From Ryuthela nishihirai (Eukaryota; Arthropoda; Arachnida; Araneae; Heptathelidae): a stretch of 64,000 bases of DNA. The stretch is taken from positions 40,334,135-40,398,134 of the forward strand of contig JAWZYU010000010.1 in the NCBI GenBank assembly GCA_038380435.1, in the 5' to 3' direction. Positions 23,396-34,663 of this stretch are shown piece by piece (position 1 is the stretch's first letter; each line of letters starts with the position of its first letter). The notes under the pieces were generated by a model that was given only the letters and a program-made list of their open reading frames with translations, did no database searches and had not been told where the DNA came from. Both the position numbers and the translations under genes were made by a program.

Positions 23396-23592
23396 TCTCA
23401 ATTCCCCCTCAATCAGCTGCTTGCCACATATGTCTGACAGGAGCCTGTGAGTTTCATACACCATAGAGATCTGTGAGGAAGGCGAGACCTCAGCAGAAAG
23501 ACATCACAAACATCCATGCCCTTCTTGGGACTCGAACCCAGGTCCTTTTGATCAGTAGTCAAGCGCGCTAAACACTCGACCAGCGGGTGACG
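23396..23592 (-). mobile_element. SINE-B copy
   Basis: CCCCTCAATCAGCTGCTTGC, the GACAGGAGCCTGTGAG block and a tRNA-like head with B-box complement GGGACTCGAACCCAGGTCC, all on the minus strand. Confidence 0.85.
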
Positions 23593-23954
23593 TCAATATC
23601 ACTAAATACATTTCAGCCTTCCATCATTTTGAGTGATATTAAAAATAACTTATTATTTTGCCGATCAGATACTTCACCAACAGAATTGCAAACTGTTGCA
23701 AAATGTTTCACTCTAAATATTGCTATATAATAGCAGACAAAAAATACGAACGAAACTTAATGAGTAGTAGTCTCATAAAAACTAGTTAAACTGCAAAAAT
23801 TACACCTAACCGTGAAATTACACCTAACCGTGAAATGACCACACAGATCATTTCACGGTTGTAAAAACAAAAAGTTGATGGGATCACTTTCACCACCGAC
23901 ATAGAAGTTGAGGTATAAAATTGATCAGAATAGTCTTAAATCCTTAGCATAAGA
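23593..23954. other. Intron 2, unassigned, with a small inverted repeat
   Basis: AT-rich. The motif ACCTAACCGTGAAAT occurs twice and ATTTCACGGTT follows at about 23847, able to form a short hairpin. Confidence 0.5.
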
Positions 23955-24117
23955 ATTCAAAGTAGTCCACAGGTAGTGCTTCAGGCTTGTAACCTAATGT
24001 TCCTAGTTTTCCAATTCCCTCTTACTGTGAGACAGAGGATACATGTAGTCTTGGAAAGGACGCCATCCGTAGGATGGGAAGTAAAACCGTGGGTTAAGCA
24101 TGTTCCATGTACAGGTA

Positions 24118-24333
24118 CAGTCGCTCAAAAAAGTATCCGAACACTATGGTTGATTGCAAAATTCAGAAAAAAATATCTGGCATTGATTTTTTAAGAAATT
24201 AGTCATATGGCAACCTTCGTGTCACGTGACACGAAGGTTGCCAGATCACTAATTTCTTAAAAAATCAATGCCAGATATTTTTTTCTGAATTTTGCAATCA
24301 ACCGTAGTGTTCGGATACTTTTTTGAGCGACTG
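24118..24333. mobile_element. Tc1/mariner-type palindromic MITE
   Basis: CAGTCGCTCAAAAAAGTATC at both ends in inverted orientation, TA flanks, centre TCACGTGA. Confidence 0.92.
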
Positions 24334-24335
24334 TA

Positions 24336-24557
24336 GGTGGTCATAATATTTTGATACTAGATCGTGTGGACTCACTCACGGAAATATTGAGCGTGTGCAG
24401 TTACCGTTCACAGCAAACTGGAGCGTGTGCAGTAACTGCACACGCTCCAGTTTGCTGGAACGGTAACTGGAGCGTGTACAGTTGCTGTACACGCTCCAGA
24501 TATTTTTCCTGAATTCTGTGATCTACCATAGTGTTCGGATACTTTTTTGAGCGACTG
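24336..24557. mobile_element. MITE variant with hairpin modules
   Basis: Holds a perfect palindrome built from TGGAGCGTGTGCAGT and its complement, a second from TGGAGCGTGTACAG and its complement, and one normal terminal half ending GAGCGACTG. It joins the preceding MITE through GGTGGTCATAATATTTTGAT. Confidence 0.85.
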
Positions 24558-24730
24558 TACACTTTGTAGCTTTGATGGGAGACGTTCACCTTTCCTAATA
24601 GCTGTCCAGAGAATCTCCTTTCCTTCTCTTTTAATGGATATACCTCTCAGTGTTTGGAGTCCTTGTGACTTGCCCATTACTCCATTTGGTGTGCTCAAAG
24701 TGCCGCTCAAAGGACGGCAAATCTCAGCAT

Positions 24731-25129
24731 AAATATTTTAATTCTGTTTTTTAAAACTAAGCCGTTGAGAGAGCTTTATAATGTCTCCATGCATCAAATC
24801 CTCTGAAACAACGTTCTTTCGAGCAACACCGGGGGGCGAAAATAAGGATTCCGCAAAAACATTCCATTACAACATAAAAATAATGAAAATTTAAATTTTT
24901 ATTAAATTTTGATATACATGAAATGTGATTTTTGTTTCTAAGTATGCACAATTTAATAACGTATTAATCTCATATACGCCTTTAAAATTTATTTATTATT
25001 TTACTTTTTCTCTCTGCGGTCTAGTTTTTGAGCTTCACATATAAGAATTTCTTGAAGGGTTTCGCAAAATGCTTTCGAGTGCGAAAGAGTTCGGTGGCCG
25101 AAATCAATTGGAAAACACTTCTCGAAAAT
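24731..25129. other. Intron 2, unassigned
   Basis: AT-rich, no gene or repeat recognised. Confidence 0.5.
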
Positions 25130-25755
25130 CATTCAGGATAGCTTTCTAAAAATCCTCTCCGTTTTGGCCAATCTCTATAACCATCACAGAATGGACCTCG
25201 TGCGGGATTCTCCTCTGGGCTTAATAACTCTCTGTTCACTTCGCCATCCCCCCCCCCCTCCCCCGTCCTTCCCGAACTTCCTCCAAAAATGCTGCCAGAT
25301 GATGTGAACGATGGAGTTTTCGGGGCTGCGACGTCATTAACGCCGCACGCGCTGAATGTTTCCCCCAGCAACGAAGCTATCGTCTGCTCATCATCTCGTT
25401 TGCCATTCCTCATTTGCAGAGCGTCGTCTGCTGTCATGTCTCTTCTCGCAGCAGCTGCACTGCCGAAGCTTTTCTTCCTCCTCCTCCTCCTCCGAGCATC
25501 CCTCTTTTTTTCCCTCTTCCTCCTCCGCTTCACCGTCCCCTTCATTCGGCAATTTGTCCTCTCTGTCCGATGCTGCTTCCGTGTTGTGACGACAGCTGGC
25601 ATCTCGTCGCAACAACCTCCCGCGAATTTCGCATCCCGCGAGGATGTCGGCACGTCGTTAATTAACGAACGCGCGCCGGTATGTGCAGCATCTGGCGGGA
25701 AACTAATTTTGCGTTTAAACTCCCCCCGTTTAATTTTTGAACCTCTGGAATCGTA
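25130..25755. other. GC-rich block holding an unexpanded relative of the 54-bp repeat
   Basis: Clearly more GC- and CpG-rich than its surroundings. It contains GGGCTTAATAACTCTCTGTT ... CTTCCTCCAAAAATGCTGCC ... ATGTGAACGATGGAGTTTTC, the same order as the edges and unit of the 54-bp array at 26491. The minus strand is open for 174 codons (25129-25653), with Arg/Lys-rich stretches and no known domain. I do not call it a gene. It may be a CpG-rich regulatory or lost coding region. Confidence 0.5.
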
Positions 25756-26424
25756 GACTGTTAAAGGAGGGGGGGGGAGAGTTTCTTATAAAGAATTGAT
25801 TTTTGTTGTTACTTGCAGAAAATTTGCGAATCATGACTCTTATCAGCTTTTTTTAAAGTCATGACTGATGACTAATCCGTCAGCTATTAAAATAAAAGCG
25901 ATTCTGATAACAGATTTGTTCTTATCGCAATCATATCCATGAAGCTTTCAAAGACTGATTCTTCGACTCTATGAAACCACTCTTCAGTATATTCATGAGG
26001 AATTATTTTGTGGGTTGAATGTAAAAATAACTTATAGATTTGCATCCAAAGCGTTCCCTATTTATAGGAACCTAATTTCAAAGTTATATAACTCTTAATC
26101 TAAGCCTTAAATGGGAAAAAACGTAAAAAAAGGTAAAACTAATGTCAAATTAAAAAAGGCAGGAAGTAAAGAAAATAACCAAATTTCGTTTTTTATTTTT
26201 GCGATATTCGTTACTGCTATTCCATAGCAGAAACGCGTTTTAAGAAATACAAGATGGCCAAATATTACAAGAATACATAAACTTCTGAAATAGTTATTAA
26301 ATGGTTTTGAAATCATACTTAGCATTTAGGTTTTAATTAACGTATGAGATGACGTCTTATGACAGGCATTGCTTTCCTTAGATATTCCATCTATATAACT
26401 CCTTAAAGATTAAACACGTAGCGA
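25756..26424. other. Intron 2, unassigned
   Basis: AT-rich, no gene or repeat recognised. Confidence 0.5.
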
Positions 26425-26470
26425 TGAGGAGTTGACTCAATCGGTAGCGCGCCAGGGTCGTAACCCTCGG
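26425..26470 (+). mobile_element. SINE-A tRNA head fragment
   Basis: GACTCAATCGGTAGCGCGCC followed by AGGGTCGTAACCC matches only the first ~45 nt of SINE-A. It abuts the left edge of the 54-bp array. Confidence 0.7.
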
Positions 26471-26490
26471 GGGCGGGATTCTCTCTGGGC

Positions 26491-27891
26491 TTAATAACTT
26501 TCTCTTCACTTCGCCCTCTCCCGAATATCCTCCAAAAATGTGGTTTAATAACTTTCTCTTCACTTCGCATTCTCCCGAATCTCCTCCAAAAATGTGGCTT
26601 AATAACTTTCTCTTCACTTCGCCCTCTCCCGAATCTCCTCCAAAAATGTGGCTTAATGACTTTCTCTTCGCTTCGCCCTCTCCCGAATCTCCTCCAAAAA
26701 TGTGGCTTAATGGCTTTCTCTTCGCTTCGCCCTCTCCCGAATCTCCTCCAAAAATGTGGCTTAATGGCTTTCTCTTCGCTTCGCCCTCTCCCGAATCTCC
26801 TCCAAAAATGTGGCTTAATAACTTTCTCTTCACTTCGCCCTCTCCCGAATCTCCTCCAAAAATGTGGCTTAACAGCTTTCTCTTCACTTCGCCCTCTCCC
26901 GAATCTCCTCCAAAAATGTGGCTTAACAGCTTCCTCTTCACTTCGCCCTCTCCCGAATCTCCTCCAAAAATGTGGCTTAATAACTTTCTCTTCACTTCGC
27001 CCTCTCCCGAATCTCCTCCAAAAATGTGGCTTAATAGCTTTCTCTTCACTTCGCCCTCTCCCGAATCTCCTCCAAAAATGTGGCTTAACAGCTTTCTCTT
27101 CACTTCGCCCTCTCCCGAATCTTCTCCAAAAATGTGGCTTAATAACTTTCTCTTCACTTCGCCCTCTCCCGAATCTCCTCCAAAAATGTGGCTTAATAGC
27201 GTTCTCTTCACTTCGCCCTCTCCCGAATCTCCTCCAAAAATGTGGCTTAATAACTTTGTCTTCACTTCGCCCTCTCCCGAATCTCCTCCAAAAATGTGGC
27301 TTAATAACTTTCTCTTCACTTCGCCCTCTTCCGAATCTCCTCCAAAAATGTGGCTTAATAACTTTCTCTTCACTTCGCCCTCTCCCGAATCTCCTCCAAA
27401 AATGTGGCTTAACAGCTTTCTCTTCACTTCGCCCTCTCCCGAATCTCCTCCAAAAATGTGGCTTAATAGCTTTCTCTTCACTTCGCCCTCTCCCGAATCT
27501 CCTCCAAAAATGTGGCTTAATAACCTTCTCTTCACTTCGCCCTCTCCCGAATCTCCTCCAAAAATGTGGCTTAACAGCTTTCTCTTCACTTCGTCCTCTC
27601 CCGAATCTCCTCCAAAAATGTGGCTTAACAACTTTCTCTTCACTTCGCCCTCTCCCGAATCGCCTCCAAAAATGTGGCTTAACAGCTTTCTCTTCACTTC
27701 GCCCTCTCCCGAATCGCCTCCAAAAATGTGGCTTAACAGCTTTCTCTTCACTTCGCCCTCTCCCGAATCGCCTCCAAAAATGTGGCTTAACAGCTTTCTC
27801 TTCACTTCGCCCTCTCCCGAATCTCCTCCAAAAATGTGACTTAACAGCTTTCTCTTCACTTCGCCCTCTCCCGAATCTCCTCCAAAAATGT
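26491..27891. repeat. 54-bp tandem minisatellite, ~26 copies
   Basis: Unit TTAATAACTTTCTCTTCACT then TCGCCCTCTCCCGAATCTCC then TCCAAAAATGTGGC. Since 54 is a multiple of 3, long frames stay open on both strands (up to 517 codons); these are artefacts of periodicity. Neighbouring units share private variants, for example three in a row with CTTCGCTTCGCC and three in a row with GAATCGCCTCC, a sign of local unequal exchange. Confidence 0.97.
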
Positions 27892-27985
27892 TGCCAAATG
27901 ATGTGAACGATCGAGTTTTCGGGGCTTCCACTCACTTTTTTTTTGTTCAAAGAGGTAGTTGGAAAAGTCTTTTTCAGTTATATTT

Positions 27986-28172
27986 CCTATGGTCGAATGG
28001 TTAGCGCGCTTGGCTACTAATCTGAGGGACCTGGGTTCGAGCCCTACGTAAGGCATGGATATTCGTGTTGAGGTCCTGCCATCCTCACAGACCTTCTACT
28101 ATGGCATATAAACTGACAGGCTCCTATTAGACCTATGTGGCAAGCAGCTGCTTGAGGCAGTATTTATTTTTC
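27986..28172 (+). mobile_element. SINE-B copy, full length
   Basis: tRNA-like head (GGTCGAATGGTTAGCGCGCT, then GGGACCTGGGTTCGAGCCC), body GAGGTCCTGCCATCCTCACA and ACTGACAGGCTCCTATTAGA, GGCAAGCAGCTGCTTGAGG, and an ATTT-rich tail. Best example of the family in the window. Confidence 0.9.
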
Positions 28173-28693
28173 ATTTACTATTGAAGTATTGTATTAGTTT
28201 AGTACATTAGAACTAGCTTGAGTACTAATGAAATATTATAATTCGTTTTTTTATATCCTTCATCGGTTTTAATTGACGTCGTTAGAGAGAACTAAATACG
28301 GAAAAAACGAAACTTTTAAAAACAACTTTTAACAAAACTTTTAACGCACTTTTTACTCGTCTCTGGGATTCTTCTCTGTGCTATATGTTGCGAATAAAAA
28401 AAAGAGACATTACAAATGATTTATGGTTAAAATTCCAAATTTTGGAGGTAGAGGATGAAGAGATAATTTCACTGAGAGCAACAATCACTCCCCTTTTCTC
28501 AGACGGGGTGGGGGAAAAGTGATTTTTTAAATTGAAGGAATAGAAGACAAATACTTTTTATGCTTTATAAGTACTAATAAAATATTACCATTTTCATTTT
28601 TCCAATTATCCATTAGTTCGAATGAAAACTTTTAAAGAGGCAAAAGTAAACCAAAAATTCATATTCTTTGAAAACGAGATTCTCATATTCATT
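28173..28693. other. Intron 2, unassigned
   Basis: AT-rich, nothing recognised. Confidence 0.5.
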
Positions 28694-29085
28694 GGGGCGG
28701 GGATGGCTCAGTCGGTAGCGCGCCAGGCTCGTAATCTGCAGTTCCCAGGTTCGAGTCCCAGATGGGTCAGCGTTGAGATTTATCTCCGCAAAACTCCCCT
28801 CCCTGCCCACGGTGAGTAGGATACACCGATGGGCTTGGAAAGACCGCCGTCCGTCGGATGGGACGTTAAGCCGTGGCCCCTTGTGCGGGAGAGCCATACC
28901 CTGTGCACGTTAAAGAACACGCTGTATAGCCTTGACGGGAGGCTACCATCTGTCTCCCAACAGCTGTTCCAGTGGGTCCCCTCATCGAACCTTCTCTAAG
29001 CCTTCGGCGTCCTTGTGACCTGACCATTTAGCCCATGGTGTGCAAAAAAAGTGCCGCTCAGGGGTAAAACAACCCAACCCAACAA
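28694..29085 (+). mobile_element. SINE-A copy, full length
   Basis: Flanks ctcatattcat (28682-28692) and ctcatgttcat (29086-29096) form an 11-bp target duplication with one change. Intact A and B boxes. Confidence 0.93.
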
Positions 29086-29096
29086 CTCATGTTCAT

Positions 29097-29511
29097 CAGA
29101 GGCGATGTGCTTTCTTCTAGTTTACACCTAAGTTCAGATTATTAGAATCACGCGAAGGGTGGGAAGCATTGCCCACTATACCCCCCCCCACCCTGTCTTT
29201 CCCTAGATTCTGCCTTGCACTCAAAGCAGCTCCAACGAAATTGCGATCCCATTTCTTGGCTTCATTCGCTTCAAAGGAATTATTCACTTTCCCTGTGAAT
29301 TTTTGCAGATATCTCGATCAGTTAATAGTGAGAAATTCTATCTAGCAAATGATTGAAATCTTTGAAATCCTCACTCGGTGCATTTGAGTTAGATTAAGAT
29401 TTCCTTTTTTCCGAGGTAGCTTAACATTTAGTGCTTAAAAGAAATAAATGGGAGGGGATATAAATAAGATTAACAACAATATAAAAACAGTTAACGCATT
29501 AATATGTCGTG
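29097..29511. other. Intron 2, unassigned
   Basis: Nothing recognised; contains a C-run near 29180. Confidence 0.5.
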
Positions 29512-29513
29512 TA

Positions 29514-29747
29514 CAGTCGCTCAAAAAATAAATATCCGAACACTATGGTTGATTACAAAATTCAGAAAATATATCTGGCAATGATTTTTTTTAGAAATTA
29601 GTGACCTGGCAACCTTCTTGTCACGTGACACGAAATCACGTGACACGAAGGTTGCCAGATCACTAATTCTAAAAAAAATCGTTGCCAGATATTTTTTCTG
29701 AATTCTGTAATCAACCATAGTGTTCGGATATTTTTTTTGATCGACTG
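29514..29747. mobile_element. Tc1/mariner-type palindromic MITE
   Basis: CAGTCGCTCAAAAAATAAAT at the left, inverted ...GATCGACTG at the right, TA flanks. The centre shows a short duplicated TCACGTGACACGAA. Confidence 0.9.
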
Positions 29748-29749
29748 TA

Positions 29750-30324
29750 CCATTAATTTTGTAATATTGGCGCTTTCGTGTTATGCCGAAAGGAAAATCA
29801 CTTTCAAAACTTCCTAAATTTGAAAGTTAGCTCTTTACGGGAAAATGTCATTGGAGATCTCATTCGAATCTCTTTAATCGAGATATTCATTTTATTTAAT
29901 AATTTGCATTTTTTCCATCATCCACTAGCTCAAAATTAAAACTTTTAAGAAATGAAATAGTAGGATAAAGGAAAAACCGAAAAACTAGATTTCATGAGGT
30001 CTTTAATTTATCTCCAGTAACATTTTGCTGTAAATAAAGTTTAATTTCAGGGCTTTGAATGCGAGTTTCCATTAATATAACATGGAAATGTCCGATGATT
30101 TTGGCAATATTGTGTATAAGACAGTGGCTGCTCGAAGCTAAACTTTCTGATGAGCACTTGGACTACTACAGGCCACGGATGTAGGAAAAAAATTGATGAG
30201 ATGCTTGATAATCAGTTGAACCAAGTAAGAGTAAAAAAACGTTTTGTAATGCATATATTCTTTCTTTTTTTTTTCCAGTTATTTTCAAAACGCATTATTT
30301 AACAAAAATTTTCGACCATGAATT
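29750..30324. other. Intron 2, unassigned
   Basis: AT-rich, nothing recognised. Confidence 0.5.
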
Positions 30325-30698
30325 GGGTTGTTTTACCCCTGAGCGGCATTTTTTTTGCACACCATGGGCTAAATGGCCAGGTCACATGGACCCCGAAGGC
30401 TCAGAGAAGGTTTGGGGAGGGGACCCACTGGAACAGCTATTGGAAGACAGATGGTAGCAAGGCCATCCAGCGTGTTCTTTAACTTGCACAGGGTATGACT
30501 CTCCCGCACACGGGGCCACGGCTTAATGTCCCTTCCGACGGACGGTGGTCTTTTCAAGCCCATCGGTATCCCCTACTGACCGTGGGCAGGGCGGGGAATT
30601 TTGCGGAGATAAATCTCAACGCTGACCCAGCTGGGACTCGAACCTGGGAACTACAGATTACGAGCCTGGCGCGCTACCGACTGAGCCACCCCCACCCC
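30325..30698 (-). mobile_element. SINE-A copy, full length
   Basis: Tail GGGTTGTTTTACCCC at the left, tRNA head complement ending GACTGAGCCACCCCC at the right. No clear target duplication. Confidence 0.92.
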
Positions 30699-31030
30699 TA
30701 AATAATAAATCATGTCTCTAGTGACAAGATATTTCGGCCATGAAAGGTGTTCTTGCCCTTTCTACTTCAGTTTATTATTTTGCTCCTCCACTGTAAAAAT
30801 TGTTTACATCTATATTTTTCCTCTTGTCTCTAGTGGTATTTTCAAACACTATTGGACAAAATCATGTTTAAAAAAACTGATTTCCACTGATGAGAATTCT
30901 GTGATTTCATTAAAGGTTGGCTTAAGACAATGATGATGTCTACTAATTACTCTTAAAGATGGAAAATTAATTACCCTTAAAAATAGTTTAACCATCGATA
31001 AGACAACTATAAGTAACTGGATTGTGTCAC
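30699..31030. other. Intron 2, unassigned
   Basis: AT-rich, nothing recognised. Confidence 0.5.
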
Positions 31031-31600
31031 TGAGTCCACATCCATTAGAGATTCAATCGTGTTCCTCCCCCCCCCCTCCCCGAGTCACTTTCAGATGATG
31101 CTGAAAGTGCAAACGAAACTTCCCTCGAAGTGAGTCCACGAGCCTCCTCTGCTCCTCCTCTGCTGCCATCCTCAATCGCAAAAGAAAGAAAAAAAGTCCC
31201 CGAAGTATTTTAATTACCCGACGGCGGCTGCATTGTTACCTGCAGGTGCTGCCTCTAAAATCCTCGCAGCATAATAATGAACGGTAATTATTGATAACGT
31301 CGTTAGTTTGCATTAGTGGAATGCCTTGCGCTGCTTAATGACCTGGAACAGCGACACCAGAGATAAAAGGGATCACAGGGATGATATTAAATGCAACTTC
31401 TGTTCGCCAAATGGCTGCAGCTGTTAGCTCCAACATCGGAATTGGAAGTGCCCACCTCTGCTGCTGATAGATAGAGACTCTTTGGATCGTTTACAAACTT
31501 GCAGACTGGAGTAAATCGCTTGCTGTCCTGAGGAGATACAGCGAAGGGAGAAGGAAAAAAACATCATTAACCCTTTGATCCCTAAAGGGATCCATTAAAA
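31031..31600. other. Non-repetitive, GC-balanced intronic segment
   Basis: After a C-run near 31070 the sequence has balanced composition, no repeat family, and AT-rich motifs such as GGTAATTATTGATAAC, TTTGCATTAG and AGAGATAAAAG. It looks unlike the surrounding intron and could be a conserved non-coding or regulatory segment. This is inference from composition alone. Confidence 0.3.
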
Positions 31601-31818
31601 TGAAGAGAGGAGTGACGTTGGCCATTTACAGCATCGTGCTCATCTTCATCAGTCGTTTTGTGGTAGGAATATTTCTTGACGATGTGCCAATTATAATTAA
31701 CAGAGGCCATCACAACATCATTAAAGACGTCGTTTTAAAAAGCTGCTTTCTTTTGTTTGCTAATGGTACTAATGTATCGTCGTGAAGTTACAATGTTTTG
31801 TCGCTGAACGAATCTTTA

Positions 31819-31990
31819 ATTTGCTTCACAATGGGCTAAATGGTGAAATCACAAGGACACCAAAGGTCAGAGTAAGATTGAAGAAAGGGATCCTATTAGA
31901 CAATGTTGTCTTAATGTGGTACATGATTTCTGCGCAATGAACCTCAGCTTAACATCCTCTCTTAGGGACAGCACCCTTTCTAAGCCGGGG
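31819..31990 (-). mobile_element. Old SINE-A remnant
   Basis: ATGGGCTAAATGGTGAAATC, CAAAGGTCAGAGTAAGATTG and AACCTCAGCTTAACATCC follow the SINE-A order with heavy divergence. Confidence 0.75.
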
Positions 31991-32011
31991 ACAAGACTGG
32001 CTCTGTTGTTG

Positions 32012-32395
32012 TTTGGGTTGTTTTACCTCTGAGCGGCACTTTTTTGCACACCATAGGCTAAATGGCCAGGTCACATGGACCCCGAAGGCTCAGAGAAGGT
32101 TGGGGGAGGGGACCCACTGGAACAGTTGTTGGGAGACATATGGTAGCCTCCCGTCAAAGCCATCCAGCGTGTTCCTTAACGTGCACAGGGTATGGCTCTC
32201 CCGCACACGAGGCCACGGCTTAACGTCCCATCCGACGGACGGCGGCCTTTCCAAGCCCATCGGTGTCCCCTACTGACCGTGGGCAGGGCGGGGAGTTTTG
32301 CGGAGATAAATCTCAACGCTTACCCAGCTGGGACTCGAACCTGGGAACTACAGATTACGAGCCTGGCGCGCTACCGACTGAGCCACCCCCGCCCC
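32012..32395 (-). mobile_element. SINE-A copy, full length
   Basis: Flanked by a perfect 14-bp duplication tggctctgttgttg (31998-32011 and 32396-32409). Confidence 0.95.
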
Positions 32396-32506
32396 TGGCT
32401 CTGTTGTTGGTAACTCGCGAGGCTCATAAACTAATGTTTACACTAATCCCTATCTTCGGTAATATGAGTCACACCAATTGCTTGGAAATGCCCCAGTCTA
32501 TCGGGT

Positions 32507-32572
32507 GTGTGGTTTAGCTTAGTCCATAGCGCGCTAGGTTCATAATCTGCAGTTCCCAGGCTCGAGTCCGAA
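32507..32572 (+). mobile_element. SINE-A tRNA head fragment
   Basis: GTTTAGCTTAGTCCATAGCG, then CGCTAGGTTCATAATCTGC and a B box GGCTCGAGTCC; no body follows. Confidence 0.75.
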
Positions 32573-33267
32573 CAACTTATTTCTACACTGAACCAAATTG
32601 TGCCTTCGGTGATATAAGGAACAAAAATGGCCTGGAGAGTGTCCCTAGTCCATTGGAATTGACTTACAGGAACTAGATAGGAAACATTCCCACATTTAAG
32701 TCAATGGAGGGTCAAACCCGAAAATCCGTAATTTCTACATTAAACGTTTTAAAATAGAACTGGATAAATTAAAATTTCTCTAAATCTCGATTTTTGAACG
32801 ATATCCGTTCAGGACTTAAAGAGTTATAAAAGTTTGAATATTGAACCACAGCGATGTCAGTCATAAGTATTTTACCTCAACAGTTAATTAAAACGTTTTT
32901 TAAAAAGTTTTTTCAAACTAATTATCAAAGTTTTAATAACTCTTTAATAACATAAATTAGGTTTAGAATTTTCTGCACATAAGACTTTCAGCAATTGTCA
33001 ATTCTGCATAAGTTTCTTAAGAAAGATTTAGGCTGCTATATTAAGTATTTGAGCACCCGTAGCTCTTTAAATACACAATAAATATTATTGAAAAGATTAG
33101 AGATTTAGAGAGCTTTGAATGAGATTTTAATTATTTAGTCCTATTTCCCTGTAAAATGCTTATTGTGAAAATTACGGATCTCTGTAGTTTACTCCCCATT
33201 GACTTAATATGGGAATGTCTCCATTTTTCTGTCCATTCTGTCCATTTAGTTTTCTGTCCATTAGTAT
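32573..33267. other. Intron 2, unassigned
   Basis: AT-rich. Nothing recognised. Confidence 0.5.
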
Positions 33268-33700
33268 GTAGATGATAACGCGCCAGGCTCGTAATCTGTA
33301 GTTCCCAACTTCGAGTCCCACCTGGTCCAGAGTTAAGATTTATCTCCTCCAATTTAAAAATTTTTTTAAAGGTAATTTTGGTTTTGGTAATGGTAAATTT
33401 TTTTTAAAGGTAATTTTGGTAATTAATTTTAAATTACCCTTTACCAACCCCCACCAACCAACCCCCACCTTACCCTCGATCAAAAAAGGGGATCGTCGGA
33501 TTGGATGTCAAGCCGGGGCTCCGTGTGCAAAAGAGCCCTATGTACTGTGCAAGTTAAGGAACAGGCTGAAGGTCTTGACAGGAGGTTACCATCTGTCTCT
33601 TAACGGCTGTCCAGTCGGTCTCTTTTCCCTAACCACATCTGAGTTCTGACCTGCCATTTAGGTACTATGCACATAGAAATCATGAGGTATATCATATCAG
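33268..33700 (+). mobile_element. Old SINE-A with an internal low-complexity insertion
   Basis: Head at 33268-33350 (CGCCAGGCTCGTAATCTGTA), then a TTTAAAGGTAATTTTGG-type repeat to about 33430, then body from 33480 (GTCGGATTGGATGTCAAGCC, AGGAGGTTACCATCTGTCTC). Confidence 0.75.
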
Positions 33701-33879
33701 TATCATCTATCATATTGCATAATCATAAACATAAGTAGAAGACATTTCTCTGATGTTAATATAATCAGCAAAATTAAGTTTTATTTCAAAAACCATAAGA
33801 TGTAATATAACGCTGCCAAGAGCATCGTAATTCAGCTCCACCTAAGCATTAGCATAAGCAACGTTGTCCTTTAAATCAC

Positions 33880-34263
33880 GGGGCGGGGGTGGCTCAGTCG
33901 GTAGCGCGCCAGGCTCGTAATCTGTAGTTCCCAGGTTCGAGTCCCAAATGGGTCAGCGTTGAGATTTATCTCCGCAAAAATTCCCCGCCCTGCCCACGGT
34001 CAGTAGCGGACACCGATGGGCTTGGAAAAGTCGGCATCCGTCGGATGGGACGATCAGCCGTGGCCCCGTGTGCGGGAGAGCCATACCCTGTGAAAGTTAA
34101 AGAACACGCTGGATGGCCTTGACGGGAGGCTACCATCTGTCTCCCAACAGCTGTTCCAGTGGGTCCCCTCCCCCAATCATCTCTGAGCCTTCGGGGTCCA
34201 TGTGACCTGGCCATTTAGCCCATGGTGTGCAAAAAAGTGCCGCTCAGAGGTAAAACAACCCAA
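33880..34263 (+). mobile_element. SINE-A copy, full length
   Basis: Flanked by a perfect 12-bp duplication cctttaaatcac (33868-33879 and 34264-34275). A and B boxes intact. Confidence 0.95.
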
Positions 34264-34275
34264 CCTTTAAATCAC

Positions 34276-34663
34276 AGGCCACTATTTATATAGATTCATG
34301 CTAAAAATAGGCATCGTGTTCGGAATCTACATCAGTTAAAGGTAGGATCTTGATTTTTGTTGGAGAAATATGGAATGTCAAGAGGGAAATCCGAATGTGA
34401 AATTTGGGAGCAAGCATTCAAGCACTTAATAAGTTATGAATAGTTCCAAAGTATCAAAATAAAAGTCGAAACATAAACTATTCCAAAACAGTTAAAATGA
34501 TCTTTTCATGCGTCACTAATTCTCGAGCGTGAACTCACGAGTGTCTTGTGAAGGTAACAGAATTGTTAGGTGAACGCGTATTTTTGTACCCTGTTGCATA
34601 AAAAGGATATCATTAAAAACTCATTACGTTTACTATTATCACTTCTTAATAATTCGCATTTTT
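34276..34663. other. Intron 2, unassigned
   Basis: Nothing recognised. Confidence 0.5.

Larger units (their letters stand above)
23955..24730 (+). mobile_element. Old SINE-A split by MITEs
   Basis: The left half (23960-24115) has TTGGAAAGGACGCCATCCGT and GATGGGAAGTAAAACCGTGG; the right half (24560-24730) has TAGCTGTCCAGAGAATCTCC, CCTTGTGACTTGCCCATTAC and GTGCCGCTCAAAGG. The order matches SINE-A with a MITE complex in the middle. Confidence 0.75.

Noticed and set aside
23022..23464. Open frames of 105 (+) and 144 (-) codons around exon 2 as genes
   Set aside because: The real signal is the 96-bp exon in another frame with splice sites; these frames run into intron and SINE-B.
24118..24333. 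Perfect palindromes as transcription terminators or a viral hairpin origin
   Set aside because: TA target duplications and CAGTCGCTC inverted ends at many loci identify a Tc1/mariner-type MITE.
26378..27950. Long open frames (over 500 codons) across the 54-bp array as a repeat protein
   Set aside because: Three frames on two strands are open at once, and variation between units does not favour any one frame. A unit length divisible by 3 explains the openness.
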